NCBI GenBank assembly: GCA_030737875.1
Contig: CM060915.1
Location: 627,442,786-627,506,785 of the forward strand
Direction: 5' to 3'
DNA from: Allium sativum
Taxonomy: Eukaryota > Streptophyta > Magnoliopsida > Asparagales > Amaryllidaceae
DNA length: 64,000 bases
Shown piece by piece: positions 1 through 11,590 of the stretch (positions are counted from its first letter, which is position 1; the number at the start of each line of letters is the position of its first letter). Under the pieces are notes generated by a model, which searched no databases, was not told where the DNA came from, and saw nothing but the letters and a program-made list of their open reading frames with translations. The position numbers were made by a program, and so were the translations under genes.

Positions 1-2059
1 GACAAGGTCAAGTTAATTTATATAATTAACCAATCTAAAATGATAATTAGACGAGGTTAAGTTATGGATTGCTTAATATACTTAGCCAACTTGACACATG
101 GTTTGTAGGGTTAAGTCTTGGACTTGGATACTTAGCCAATTTTGACATGGTTTGTAGACGAGCTAAGTTATGAACTTAAGTGACACTTAACCCATTAGAT
201 AAACCCTAATTCGGAGGATTAGGTAAATAACCATAGTTAACAAGGATTATGGAAATAAGGCTAAGTGGTAAACCTTAGTTAAGGGAAACTAAGTAATAAT
301 TCTTAGTCAAGGAAATTTGGACCATTTCTTAGATAGATTAGTAACCCGATACGTTAGGTCAACGTTTGAGTATGCGTGTAGGAGCAGGCTATCTGATTTA
401 GATAAAGGCTCCAACGAACTGGGTAACGAAGCAGCCGCTTCGGGGAACGTGAGGATATTCTTGGGATCCCTCTGTGAGCTGCCAGGTCATTATACTAGGC
501 TCACGAGAGGTTGAGGTCTGCGGTAGAAGAACCAAGAATATGCCTTGGTTGCTATGCGAGCGACCTAAAGACTGGGGTGGATAGCAGTGAGTCGACGAAT
601 ACATAAGGTGCCCGAGATAGCAAGTTCGTCGATCATCTACCATCTTGAGTCAAGCGTGTACGTACGGAAAGGCAGGGAACACCCAACAGACCATAATTGC
701 TATCTAATTATGGGTGAGGTAGGCCGTAGGATGTGGGCTGGCCGGAGTGTAGTTCTCATGCAAGATTTTCTCTTGTGTTGCCTTTCACTAGTTGAGGGAG
801 GGGTCTCGTGGGACCATAGCCACGTGTAGAAAAGCAGACCTTAGTATCTGCATCGGCAGATAAATCTAAAGCTCCCGACCGAGTCCTGTATTTCTTGTTT
901 TGCCCTGTGACAGGACTCGGATGGCACGATGTGATACATGTGCATACAGTTATAGAAAAACGATTCACGATGAATGCGTGGGAAAAAGGGCGCGGTTGAC
1001 GGTTAGCGTAATCCCTAGTGGCCTAGGTGGTTTAACCCAAACCGAAATACGAAAGCGTGCAATAGGTAAGCGTAATCCCTAGTGGTGCTAGGTGGCGTAA
1101 GTCCTAGTAGTTCAAACGATGATTCATATGGAAGAGCCTAGCTAGAACAAGGGTGACAGTCCAAACGACTTCAAGGATAAAACGTTTACATGAGAAAGCC
1201 CGTACGGCCTACGGCAAAGGACTGATCTTATACATGGGAAGAAACATATGAGTGGGAAAACCTACATATGCTATATATTAGGTTGACATGGACCATTACA
1301 TGACATTGAGCAAGGGACATTCATGGTTAACACGTGACGCGGGTTGGGATACTAGTACGAGAGGTGCAGAGCAAATATACATGTTAGAACTTGGAAGAAT
1401 ATACATAATAGATACCGTGGGATGTTAGACGGGGCAGATACCTTGGGATAATGTGCTCGATAGAAATCTGACGATGTGATACCTTGACTTATCATAACAC
1501 CGTAGTTTATCATGATACCTTAGTTTACCTTGCCACAGTAGTTCAACCGGCTACCCTGGTTTAGTTTATCTATCTTGTAGTTATCCTTATGTTTACTTTC
1601 AGTTTATGCATGTCATGTTACCTTTACCTGTTTTTATACTGGAAGTAGATAGGACTTACTCAGTCTTTTTGACCGACCCGTTTTGTTTTGCCTCTTTTCT
1701 TCCGTTTCCCCCCCTCCAGGCTACAGGGAGGAAACAATGCTGTTTAGTTCGGACTTCTTCTGCTTGAAGGTCATCATGGATGGCTTGGACTTTTCTTGGC
1801 TATGGCTACTTTACTGTTTTATTTGGGGAATAATTTATGAAAAAGTCTTTATGCTTCTTTACTATTGCAAGACAGGTTTTGATGTACTCTGATGTAAAAG
1901 GCTTTAGACCTTAATTATTAATGTTTATGAAAGTTCGATTTTACTTCCGCTATTTTATATGTTCTGTCTTGTGATATTTCTGTGCATGTTTACCAATAAT
2001 GCCCCTCTAAAGCTAGTGCATTCCTTTGCGAGTGACCCTAGCGGAGGCGGGGTGTTACA
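1..2059 (+). mobile_element. Element A: 5' LTR (3' part only)
   Basis: This is the distal part of the upstream LTR of non-coding element A; its start lies outside the window. It repeats at 6262-8318 with a constant offset of 6261. I saw about eight substitutions and two small indels over 2.06 kb, so the insertion is recent. It ends in TGTTACA next to a primer site. The first 300 bases hold the end of a GGTTAAGT/ACTTAACC array, and positions 846-920 hold a two-hairpin module. Small open frames here recur identically in the other LTR only because the LTR is duplicated; none resembles a protein. Confidence 0.9.
846..920 (+). ncRNA. Two-hairpin module in LTR of A (first copy)
   Basis: Two inverted repeats lie close together. 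ATCTGCATCGGCAGAT (846-861) has a perfect 6-bp stem and a tetraloop. CCGAGTCCTGT (879-889) pairs perfectly with ACAGGACTCGG (910-920) across a 20-nt loop. The same pair appears in the other LTR of A (7107-7181) and, diverged, in both LTRs of B (8531-8608 and 14934-15011). It lies far downstream of the LTR TATA box, so it would probably be transcribed. The structure is seen in sequence; an RNA role is inference. Confidence 0.5.
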
Positions 2060-2061
2060 TT

Positions 2062-2073
2062 TGGTATCAGAGC
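2062..2073 (+). other. Primer binding site of A
   Basis: TGGTATCAGAGC starts two bases after the LTR end. It matches the 3' end of initiator Met tRNA, the usual primer of plant Ty1/copia and many Ty3/gypsy elements. Confidence 0.9.
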
Positions 2074-4040
2074 AGAAGGTTACTAGACTGGGCAAAAGTT
2101 TTTAAAGACCTTCTGAAAATTATTTGAAAAACCGTTTACAAAGAAGCATTTTTCAAGAAAATTTTCTTTTAAAAAGAAAAAGGCTATTCCCCAAAGGCCA
2201 TTAGCATTATCCTTGTTTCCTTGATTGAATCTCTTTTCCTTTCTTTCCTCCATCTGTAGTCACAGTGGTTTTGACTGCGACTAGTCTTTCTAGCTGCGTA
2301 AGTGTTTCCCGTACGATGGAGGTGGTTCTCGAGAGACCGTTGCAGAGTTATGCATGGAAGGATAGTAAGAACAAGGATAAAGGATACGAGCTCAGGGATA
2401 AGCAACATGTTGGTATGGCTGAGTCCTAAAAGGAGGGAGAAAGATGAACAATGAAACCCATGACGAGAGAGTACCTTTGGCATGGTGAAACGGGACGAAT
2501 AGTTAAGTATCATGGAACAGGGACAAGATCATTCGGAGGGCAATAGTATGCTCTCATTTCTAGGGTACCTCAGAAGGAGGGTAACTATCTTGTTAAAGGT
2601 TTAGCTTTTCTTCTCTATCATCCTGTCGGGACTTTGTTTTGATCACCGCATCTTTTAAGTCCACTTCAATAGTTGAGTCTCTGTACCTTAGTACTAGCGT
2701 AGTAGAGGATCCCGTTTTTGTCTCAAGTCCTATTGGAAGATCGGTCCATTTACTCATGGCTTGTTTGGATTTGAGAATGTCTATATCAAGTGTTGAGCTT
2801 GGAAATAATGCTTATGTTTATAAGTTGTGGATGGATTCTAGGGATGAAGTGGTTATCCAGTAAGGGGTGCCACTCTCGGTTTTAGAAGGAGGGTAGTTAG
2901 ACTCTTGGCTTGCTTTGGTAATACCCTTGAAGTATCGCGTAACCTTTTGGGTTCTGTCATGATTAGTTACCTAGAATCCCTAGATGCCTTTGTTGGAAAT
3001 TAGAAACCCGATCGAATGGTGTTCGCTAATAAGACGGATGGTTTACTTCAATTATGTATGGGTTATGGGAATTACCCTAGTAAGTGCGCACGGTAACTTG
3101 TTTACTTTCAAGAGAAAGTTTTTCTACGTGGAATACCTTATGGTACAAGGTCCAGGATTCACTAGTGAATTTTGAGGGCTCGCATGGAATAATGTGTACG
3201 CAGTCCTGTTTGCGCCAAGTATTCTAGAAGGAGGATAAGTGCAAGTGGAACGAGAGGCGACGAGGAAATGAGTTCCAACTCATGTTATGGAAACAGGAAA
3301 TAAGAAGCTGCGAAATCGTGAAGTAAAAGGGGCGGTCAAGGCACGATGGAACTAAGCTCAAGGTAATGCGACTCAGGAGACTGAAGACTAAATACGTGCA
3401 TGATATCTCTTTTGGGAATATATCCTCGATCCCTGTTTTTTTCTGTTGAGCTTGCTTGTAGGCTATCTTTTATGGATATCCTCTCGGTCCTGTCTCTGTT
3501 ACAAACCCCGTACGGAGTTTGTTTTGTTTACCTTCTCGACCCTGTTTCAGGGAATCTTAGGTAGAACCCTGTGGATGTAAACATGTATTTGAAACATGTT
3601 ATGGTTGATATGGTTGCAAATGGTTGCAAGTGGTTGCTCGTGGATGCGCGAATTTACATTAGATATTAGCTCGACTCGGTCACATTTCATATTGCATATG
3701 CACGAGTATTTATACTTGTTTATGGATGAAATTGAATGTGTTATCATGCGGATGTTGCATATGGTTGAATGTTTGTGCACGCATATAGTGTATATGACTA
3801 GGACTATTTGCATACATGATGGATTCATAGCACTAAACATATTTTTGCATTCAAAAGATTTTTTCAGGCCTGATCATTAGCATTAGCTAAGGAACATGTA
3901 CACACATGTTTTGCATACATTCATAAAGCATTAGGAGTCGTCTAAGGACAATGGTTGCTTGTGGATGATGGTTTGAGTAGATGGATGATGGATGGTAGGA
4001 TATGTTCTTCCTAACTTTGAGATTTCGGGGACGAAATCCT

Positions 4041-4055
4041 TTAAGAAGGGGAGAA
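4041..4055 (+). other. Polypurine tract of A
   Basis: The purine-rich run ending GAAGGGGAGAA directly precedes the TGTAACAACC start of the 3' LTR. The preceding TTCGGGGACGAAATCC block is shared with B and, in reverse, resembles E. This block is typical of Tekay-type Ty3/gypsy elements. Confidence 0.85.
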
Positions 4056-4282
4056 TGTAACAACCTGAATTTTTACAACACGTTAAATCAAGAATCAAGA
4101 CAGAATTAAATTATAAATTCTGAATCAAGTGAAACGGTCTGTGCCATTGCGTTCGTCTCGGAAAAATACGCGAAATAGAGTCTGAGTTTTCGAGAATCGG
4201 AGTCCGTATGACCCGTTAAAGGCCCAAAGAAGATTTCTGGAAATTTGAACTTCGGAAATAGCTTTGAAAATCAGATCTGGGG

Positions 4283-4393
4283 CTAGGCGGGAAGTTACCC
4301 GCCTAGGCCACGTCGACAGGGCTGTCGACAGGGCTGTCGACTTGGGCCCAGACCAAGTCGACAACCCTGTCGACTTGCCTATCGACAGGGGGT
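4283..4393 (+). promoter_or_regulatory. Palindrome block upstream of TATA in A
   Basis: CTAGGCGGG pairs with CCCGCCTAG (4283-4306, 6-nt loop). GTCGAC palindromes follow at 4312, 4324, 4336, 4357 and 4369, with a near match at 4381. GTCGACTTGG and CCAAGTCGAC also form an inner hairpin (4336-4362). The block sits about 140 bp upstream of the TATA box, in the same place as the tandem hairpins of B. A role in transcription or replication is inference. Confidence 0.6.
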
Positions 4394-4528
4394 GGCCGGG
4401 GCAAGTTGCCTGGCGCACCTGTTTGTCTCACCTGGTCTTGTTCTTGGGCTGGTTCTGGAAGCTTCCGAGATCTGATGGTCCTAATCTATCCTAGATCTAA
4501 TCCTATGGCCTAAAACACTCCTAATCTC

Positions 4529-4536
4529 TATAAAAA
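4529..4536 (+). promoter_or_regulatory. TATA box of A LTR
   Basis: TATAAAAA, followed by a C-rich pyrimidine leader, is the best candidate for the LTR RNA polymerase II promoter. Confidence 0.6.
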
Positions 4537-5446
4537 CACCCCCAAGCCCCCTCCTAAACCCTCATAACAAACCCTCTCCACGAAGTGCTGCCCAAATGCC
4601 AAGTGATCATGGCCTCCATCCCCTTTTCCTAAAGCCTAAGCACTTAAATCGGGTTCAAATCAAGAGGTGCAAGTTTGCTACACCAAATCGGAGGAAGAGT
4701 AACGTTGCTATGCGAGTTCCATGACGATTCTTCAACAAAGGAGGCACCTTTCTTAGCCAAGATGATTCATGCTTCTTTCACTAGGCCTAACTAAGTAAGT
4801 TCTAGCTACGTTTAGATGGAAACGGTAGTTTTGATAATGACATGAGATAAAATGAGGCTAAACATGATTATGCGAACCTATATGAACCTTACCTTGCCTC
4901 TTGTGTTCATGTTTATAATTTTAGGCCATGTGAGTGACTTAATCATGCCTCTCATCCTATGCATAACCTAGTTTAGCTTGCAAGTTTGGATCTTTATGCA
5001 TGAAATGCTAGCATGAACCTTTAGGAACCACTTTACTTGTGAAACATTGGCTAAGGCAAGATTTTGGGGCTTATGCATGTTTTTGAACCCAAACCCCTTA
5101 TGCTATCATGCAAGTTTGTGGCCAAATCCTTTATGAGATTATGCATGCTTGTGGCCAATCCCTTCTTTTAAGTTGTGCATGTTTATGGCCAATCCCTTTA
5201 TGATGTTATGCATGTGGAAGCCAAGCCCTTTTTGGCATCATGCATGTTTTGAGACCAATATGTGACATAGTATCCTTACTATGTTGACTCGCTTTGTTTG
5301 CGTTGGGAAAACACGATTTTGGGTAGTTAGATAAACATGAACATGTCGCGAAATCTTAACTTGAGTATGACATGTGTTATACTTGAAAATATGACTTGAA
5401 ATATAAACATGGAAGTTAACATGTAAATATGCATAAAAACATGGGC

Positions 5447-5512
5447 TTGGGAATTTACCTATTAAGTTAGGTCTACCCATTGGGAATTTACCTATTAAGT
5501 TAGGTCTACCCA
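5447..5512 (+). repeat. Perfect 2 x 33-bp tandem duplication in A LTR
   Basis: The unit beginning TTGGGAATTTACCTATTAAG occurs twice head to tail (5447-5479, 5480-5512). The same core is also duplicated in B, but within a 90-bp unit (12481-12660). Confidence 0.85.
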
Positions 5513-5799
5513 ATTGCTTGAAAACTTGACCATGAACATGACACTAGGCTAAACATGAAAGTGGCCAACTCGAGGTTGGGTTGAGTTTGTAGCATAAATC
5601 TACCCGGACCCGCCCGGCTTAACTAGTAGCTACAAGCAATAGGATCCAATGTGAGAAGTTGGTCATGTCGCGCCTAAGACCCGAGGTTAGACCAAGTTGT
5701 GGTGTAAATCTACCCGGAACCCACCGGCTTAACTACGTAACCACAACAAAGTCTAATGTGAGAGGTTGGGGTGCATTAAATAATTAATGCCACATAATA

Positions 5800-6560
5800 G
5801 GGTTAAGTTAATTTGATTAATGAGGCTTAACCAAATATGACATGGACAAATGGGTTAAGTAATTTGATTAGGCTAATGATACTTAACAAAACATGACAGG
5901 GTTGGGTAGGTTAAGTAACTTGATTTGCCTAACGACACTTGACCATTTTTATACGACAAGGGGACGGGATTAAGTTAACCAACACTTAATCAATCCAACA
6001 CGATAACTTGATAAGGTTAGGTAAATTTTCTTAGTAACACTTAACCGTTTAATACAGTTAATGGATGGGGTTAAGTCAACTCAGACCTAACTAATCTAAA
6101 CATGGTAATTGGACGGGGTTAAGTTAATTTACACTTAACTAATCCAACTCGTTAGTTTGATGTGGTTAAGTGACCTATACTTAACCAATCTAACGTGAAA
6201 ACATGATAAGGCTAAGTCACGAATCACTTGAATACGCTTGACCAATTTGACTCGGTAATTTGACAAGGTCAAGTTAATTTATATAATTAACCAATCTAAA
6301 ATGATAATTAGACGAGGTTAAGTTATGGATTGCTTAATATACTTAGCCAACTTGACACATGGTTTGTAGGGTTAAGTCTTGGACTTGGATACTTAGCCAA
6401 TTTTGACATGGTTTGTAGACGAGCTAAGTTATGAACTTAAGTGACACTTAACCCATTAGATAAACCCTAATTCGGAGGATTAGGTAAATAACCATAGTTA
6501 ACAAGGATTATGGAAATAAGGCTAAGTGGTAAACCTTAGTTAAGGGAAACTAAGTAATAA
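5800..6560 (+). repeat. GGTTAAGT/ACTTAACC inverted-unit array, A
   Basis: More than eight degenerate units, spaced about 50-60 bp, each pair GGTTAAGT with a downstream ACTTAACC a few tens of bases away. The array continues across 6262-6560, which corresponds to 1-300 in the other LTR. GGTTAA is the core of the plant GT-1 box. A regulatory role is inference. Confidence 0.6.
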
Positions 6561-7106
6561 TTCTTAGTCAAGGAAATTTGGACCATTTCTTAGATAGATT
6601 AGTAACCCGATACGTTAGGTCAACGTTTGAGTATGCGTGTAGGAGCAGGCTATCTGATTTAGATAAAGGCTCCAACGAACTGGGTAACGAAGCAGCGGCT
6701 TCGGGGAACGTGAGGATATTCTTGGGATCCCTCTGTGAGCTGCCAGGTCATTATACTAGGCTCACGAGAGGTTGAGGTCTGCGGTAGAAGAACCAAGAAT
6801 ATGCCTTAGTTGCTATGCGAGCGACCTAAAGACTGGGGTGGATAGCAGTGAGTCGACGAATACATAAGGTGCCCGAGATAGCAAGTTCGTCGATCATCTA
6901 CCATCTTGAGTCAAGCGTGTACGTACGGAAAGGCAGGGAACACCCAACAGACCATAATTGCTATCTAATTATGGGTGAGGTAGGCCGTAGGATGTGGGCT
7001 GGCCGGAGTGTAGTTCTCATGTAAGATTTTCTCTTGTGTTGCCTTTCACTAGTTGAGGGAGGGGTCTCGTGGGACCATAGCCACGTGTAGAAAAGCAGAC
7101 CTTAGT

Positions 7107-7181
7107 ATCTGCATCGGCAGATAAATCTAAAGCTCCCGACCGAGTCCTGTATTTCTTGTTTTGCCCTGTGACAGGACTCGG
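7107..7181 (+). ncRNA. Two-hairpin module in LTR of A (second copy)
   Basis: Copy of 846-920 at the constant LTR offset; both stems are unchanged. Confidence 0.5.
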
Positions 7182-8318
7182 ATGGCACGATGTGATACAT
7201 GTGCATACAGTTATAGAAAAACGATTCACGATGAATGCGTGGGAAAAAGGGCGCGGTTGACGGTTAGCGTAATCCCTAGTGGCCTAGGTGGTTTAACCCA
7301 AACCGAAATACGAAAGCGTGCAATAGGTAAGCGTAATCCCTAGTGGTGCTAGGTGGCGTAAGTCCTAGTAGTTCAAACGATGATTCATATGGAAGAGCCT
7401 AGCTAGAACAAGGGTGACAGTCCAAACGACTTCAAGGATAAAACGTTTACATGAGAAAGCCCGTACGGCCTACGGCAAAGGACTGATCTTATACATGGGA
7501 AGAAACATATGAGTGGGAAAACCTACATATGATATATATTAGGTTGACATGGACCATTACATGACATTGGGCAAGGGACATTCATGGTTAACACGTGACG
7601 CGGGTTGGGATACTAGTACGAGAGGTGCAGAGCAAATATACATGTTAGAACTTGGAAGAATATACATAATAGATACCGTGGGATGTTAGACGGGGCAGAT
7701 ACCTTGGGATAATGTGCTCGATAGAAATCTGACGATGTGATACCTTGACTTATCATAACACCGTAGTTTATCATGATACCTTAGTTTACCTTGCCACAGT
7801 AGTTCAACCGGCTACCCTGGTTTAGTTTATCTATCTTGTAGTTATCCTTATGTTTACTTTCAGTTTATGCATGTCATGTTACCTTTACCTGTTTTTATAC
7901 TGGAAGTAGATAGGACTTACTCAGTCTTTTTGACTGACCCGTTTTGTTTCGCCTCTTTTCTTCCGTTTCCCCTCTCCAGGCTACAGGGAGGAAACAATGC
8001 TGTTTAGTTCGGACTTCTTCTGCTTGAAGGTCATCATGGATGGCTTGGACTTTTCTTGGCTATGGCTACTTTACTGTTTTATTTGGGGAATAATTTATGA
8101 AAAAGTCTTTATGCTTCTTTACTATTGCAAGACAGGTTTTGATGTACTCTGATGTAAAAGGCTTTAGACCTTAATTATTAATGTTTATGAAAGTCGATTT
8201 TACTTACGCTATTTTATATGTTCTGTCTTGTGATATTTCTGTGCATGTTTACCAATAATGCCCCTCTAAAGCTAGTGCATTCCTTTGCGAGTGACCCTAG
8301 CGGAGGCGGGGTGTTACA

Positions 8319-9555
8319 ATCTATCTTGAGTCAATCGAGATACGTGAAGCGGAAAGACGGAGAACTCCAAAAGACCATATACTTGCTATCTAGTTATGGG
8401 TGAGGATGGCCATAGGATAGTGGGGCACCGGGGGCCGGCGTATAGTTCTCATTTTACAAGGTGTGCCTTTCATTAGTTGAGGGAGGGGTCAAGTGGGACC
8501 ATAGCCACTGGAATAAAAACAGACCTTAGCATCTGCATCGGCAGATATCTGAAAGCTACCGACCGAGTTCTGTATTCCTTGATTTGCCCTGTCACAGGAC
8601 TCAGGTCGCACATTACAGGACATGTGCATCTAGACAAGCGATAACGATTCGCGATACATGCGTGGGGAAGTATAGGAACATACACCACTCTAGGTAGTGT
8701 GTCCTAGACTTGGGTGCATCGTTCGACAGATAGCATAATTCCTAGTGGAACTAGATGGCATAAACCCTGAATCCGAGAAGCGTTCAGCAGATAGCGTAAA
8801 CTCTAGTTGAATCTAGAAGCACTGGATAGAAACCCTAGATTAGATCTAGATAACAAATAATAAATGTATGCCTGAAGGCAACGGAAACTACAGGGATTGG
8901 GATCACGTTGTCGTTACTAGTTGGGACACTAGTTGGGTGGTGCAGAGATATAGAAACCAGTATAACAAGGAAATAACGAAGCGACGAAAGTATTAGAGCA
9001 TATTCAGTTAATCTTATCTTAGCATATCTTGTGTTAATCTTGTCTAGTCTTGCCAACCCTATCATCATGGTGTTATTTTGTATTCAGTTAATTCATGTCG
9101 TTTTGTTGTTCCATGTTCATATGCTAGAAGTTACTGAACTTACTCAGGCTTTATGTCTGACTCTGTTTTTCTTTCGTCTTCTTTTCTTCCGTTTCCCTCC
9201 CCCAGGTAGTAAAAGAGGGGATAGTATAGCTCAGGTTAAGTTGGACTGTCACTCTTTCCCAGCTTGAAGATTCGTCGAAGTTTGCTTGGATTCTCTTTTC
9301 AGATGCTATGGCTGGTTCTTGCTACATTGGGGAATATAAATGTTGTTTTATGCTTCTTTATTTTTTAAGACAGATGATACTATGATATTGTAAAGAAATC
9401 ATTGTACAAACTATTTTATCAACAAAGCAAAGTTTTATTTTTCGCTGTTTAATTTCTGTCTATCTTGTAATTTATCTGCATCTTTTACCCTAAATGCTCC
9501 ACAGAACTTAGTGCATTCCCTTTGTGAGTTACACTAACGGATGTGGGGTGTTACA
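8319..9555 (+). mobile_element. Element B: 5' LTR (3' remnant)
   Basis: This segment matches 14722-15943, the end of B's 3' LTR, so it is the part of B's 5' LTR downstream of the A insertion. By eye there are about 25 substitutions, mostly transitions, and a 12-bp indel over 1.2 kb. It ends GGGGTGTTACA beside a primer site. The two-hairpin module is at 8531-8608. B is therefore older than A, as the nesting requires. Confidence 0.9.
8531..8608 (+). ncRNA. Two-hairpin module in 5' LTR of B
   Basis: ATCTGCATCGGCAGAT (8531-8546) is identical to A. The second stem pairs 8560-8573 with 8594-8608 and differs from A at several bases while keeping most pairing. Confidence 0.5.
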
Positions 9556-9557
9556 CG

Positions 9558-9569
9558 TGGTATCAGAGC
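9558..9569 (+). other. Primer binding site of B
   Basis: TGGTATCAGAGC, two bases after the LTR end; initiator Met tRNA type. Confidence 0.9.
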
Positions 9570-11310
9570 TGAAGGTTACCGGATCAGATAAAAGATTTGA
9601 AAAATTATTTTCAAAACGGTTTTAAAAGAAGCATTTTCAAGAGAAAAGAAAAGATTTGTTTTAAAAAGGCATATTCCCCAAAGCCATACGCACTATCTTC
9701 TCTTCCTCTGTTTGAATTCTTGTCTCCTTCTTTCTTGAGTCTCTGGGGGCTCCTGGCTTTCTGGGAGGTAACCTCATCGAAGGGCGAAGTTGTGCCCGAC
9801 TTCCATCTATCACTGTAGTAGTTCCACCTGCGGTTAGTTTTCTTTCAAGCTTAGTAGGGTTTTCTGTACGATGGAAGCAGCTTTCGAGAGATTTGTCAAC
9901 ATGACTACACACGGAAGGAGATGAGGAGTTTGGCTAGGGAGCACAACCCTAGGATGAGGAATTCATGGATGTAGATTTAGCTCACGAAGGAGGAAGGAAT
10001 TATAAAACCTTAGACAAGAGGAAGTATTTTTACTAGGGTATGATAGGGCATATAATTAAGGACAAGGGCAAGAACGAGGAACAAGATTTTCAGAAGGGCA
10101 AGTACATACTTTCACCACCAAGCGTACCTAGGAGAAGGGTAGTAAAGTTCTGTGAAAGAGTCTAGTTTTGCTGTCCGTACTCTTTCCTTTGGTTTTAGCG
10201 CTTCGCATTGGTTCATATCCACTTCCATAGTTGAGTCTCTGCACCATAGTACTTGCATAGTAGAAAGATCCCACTAGAGTCTCAAATCCAATTGGTGGTC
10301 CGACCAGTTTATTTTTTGTTAGTAGGGATTTGAGAATAGCTATCGAGTTTTCTATTACCATCTCACGTAGATCGTCTGAATTCGGAGGAGATATTCCTTG
10401 GGTGCTTGTCTGATATTGGTTTAGGCCTTTGGGGTTTGTACTTGAGGAACGTCGAGTTCGATTAGGATGGTTTGCGTGAGACATGAATAGTTGTGGCAGG
10501 CACTCTAAAAAGCACGTAGTAACCTTTTGACCCTCATAGTTATGGCGTGATGGATGAGCTAAGAGGAGAGACCTCAAACCATCTTGGTATGTACACTTGG
10601 TATCATAGTTAACATCTGTTTATTTTGGAAATGGAGGTCAGAAACTTCACAATCGTGAAGTTAAATTAGTTAAGATACAGTGGAGTAAAGCTCAAGAAGG
10701 CTAGATACTAGCATCATACCCTTTTCCTTAAGGGTGCATCATTGATTTCTTTTGTAGGAGCTTTACGCATAATTGTTTCTCTCTTTCCAAGGTATATCAC
10801 CTAGGACGTATCTTCTATCCTTAGGTAGAAGCCAATGGATGTAAACATGTGTTTGAAACATGTTATGGTTGGTGGTTGCAAGTGGTTGCTAATGGTTGCT
10901 CGTGGATGCATATGCATACGTATTAGGCACTAGATCAGTTCAGACGCTTTCATATTGCATTTACAGATATGTATTTGTTTGTAAGTTGAGCCAGATATGT
11001 TACCATATGGATGTTGCATATGGATGAATGGCTGTGCACGCATGTAGTATTTACAAAACTAGGGATGCTTGCATACATGATTGGACGCATGGCACTGACA
11101 TGATTTGCATTTAAGGAGGTCAACTGAATCAGTAGACCGCCTGATTTTGCATTAGATAAAGACATATACACACACTATGCATATGAACATGAAAGCATTA
11201 GAAATCTTTTAAGGACAGTGAATGCCTGTGATTGGATGGTTGAGTAGATGGGTGATTGGATGGTAGGACACATTCTTCCTAACTTGAAGATTTCGGGGAC
11301 GAAATCCTTT

Positions 11311-11324
11311 TAAGTGGGGGAGAA
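11311..11324 (+). other. Polypurine tract of B
   Basis: TAAGTGGGGGAGAA lies directly before the TGTAACACCCC LTR start, the typical Tekay-like arrangement. Confidence 0.9.
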
Positions 11325-11567
11325 TGTAACACCCCGTAATTCTGTTACACTAAGATTCACAAATCAAGGCAGAATTAAAAGTTAAAATTAAAATCAAGGG
11401 AAACAGGCTGTGCCATTGCGTTCGTCTCGGAATTCTGCATGAAAATGAGTCCGAGTTTGCGTAAATCAGAGTCCGTATGAGGAAGATATAGCCTCCGGAA
11501 GATTCAACGAAGTTCAAATTTCAAAACAGGTCAGGTTCAAAATTCAAATCGGACCCAGAATGGGCTG

Positions 11568-11585
11568 GGCGGGAATTTTCCCGCC
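11568..11585 (+). promoter_or_regulatory. GGCGGGAA/TTCCCGCC hairpin, B
   Basis: A perfect 8-bp inverted repeat with a 2-nt loop. TTTCCCGCC fits the E2F-site consensus, here on both strands. A holds a GGCGGG-cored hairpin at the same place (4283-4306). E2F binding is inference. Confidence 0.5.
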
Positions 11586-11590
11586 TAAGG

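Larger units (their letters stand above)
2060..4055 (+). mobile_element. Element A: internal region, non-coding
   Basis: These 2.0 kb lie between the primer site and the PPT. No open frame shows gag, protease, integrase, reverse transcriptase or RNase H motifs. The first 150 bases and the last 500 bases resemble the same parts of B's internal region. The shared parts include a stretch of TGGTTGC repeats (about 3600-3645) and the pre-PPT block with TTCGGGGACGAAATCC. Retention of only the ends needed in cis fits a LARD, mobilised by proteins supplied elsewhere. A diverged coding relic cannot be excluded by eye. Confidence 0.8.
4056..8318 (+). mobile_element. Element A: complete 3' LTR (4263 bp)
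   Basis: This giant LTR starts TGTAACAACC and ends GGTGTTACA. In order it holds a GC-rich palindrome block (4283-4393), a TATA box (4529-4536), a perfect 33-bp tandem duplication (5447-5512), a long array of GGTTAAGT/ACTTAACC units (about 5800-6560) and the two-hairpin module (7107-7181). Most copia or gypsy LTRs are several-fold shorter; 4-5 kb is the known range for LARDs. The sequence after 8318 continues B's LTR, so A sits inside B. The right TSD is probably atcta (8319-8323), and its partner is upstream of the window. Confidence 0.9.
9556..11324 (+). mobile_element. Element B: internal region, non-coding
   Basis: This 1.77-kb region has no recognisable retrotransposon protein. The longest open frame (10128-10577, minus strand) has no motif I recognise. 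Both ends resemble A: the stretch after the primer site (about 9600-9690), and the last 500 bases with TGGTTGC repeats (about 10862-10905) and the TTCGGGGACGAAATCC block. Together with the 4.6-kb LTRs this marks B as a LARD of the same lineage as A. Confidence 0.8.

Noticed and set aside
317..514. 65-codon frame repeated exactly at 6578-6775
   Set aside because: The repetition is explained by the two LTRs of A; no protein features.
10128..10577. 149-codon minus-strand frame in B internal as Gag
   Set aside because: Wrong strand for B, no gag signature, and no counterpart in A.
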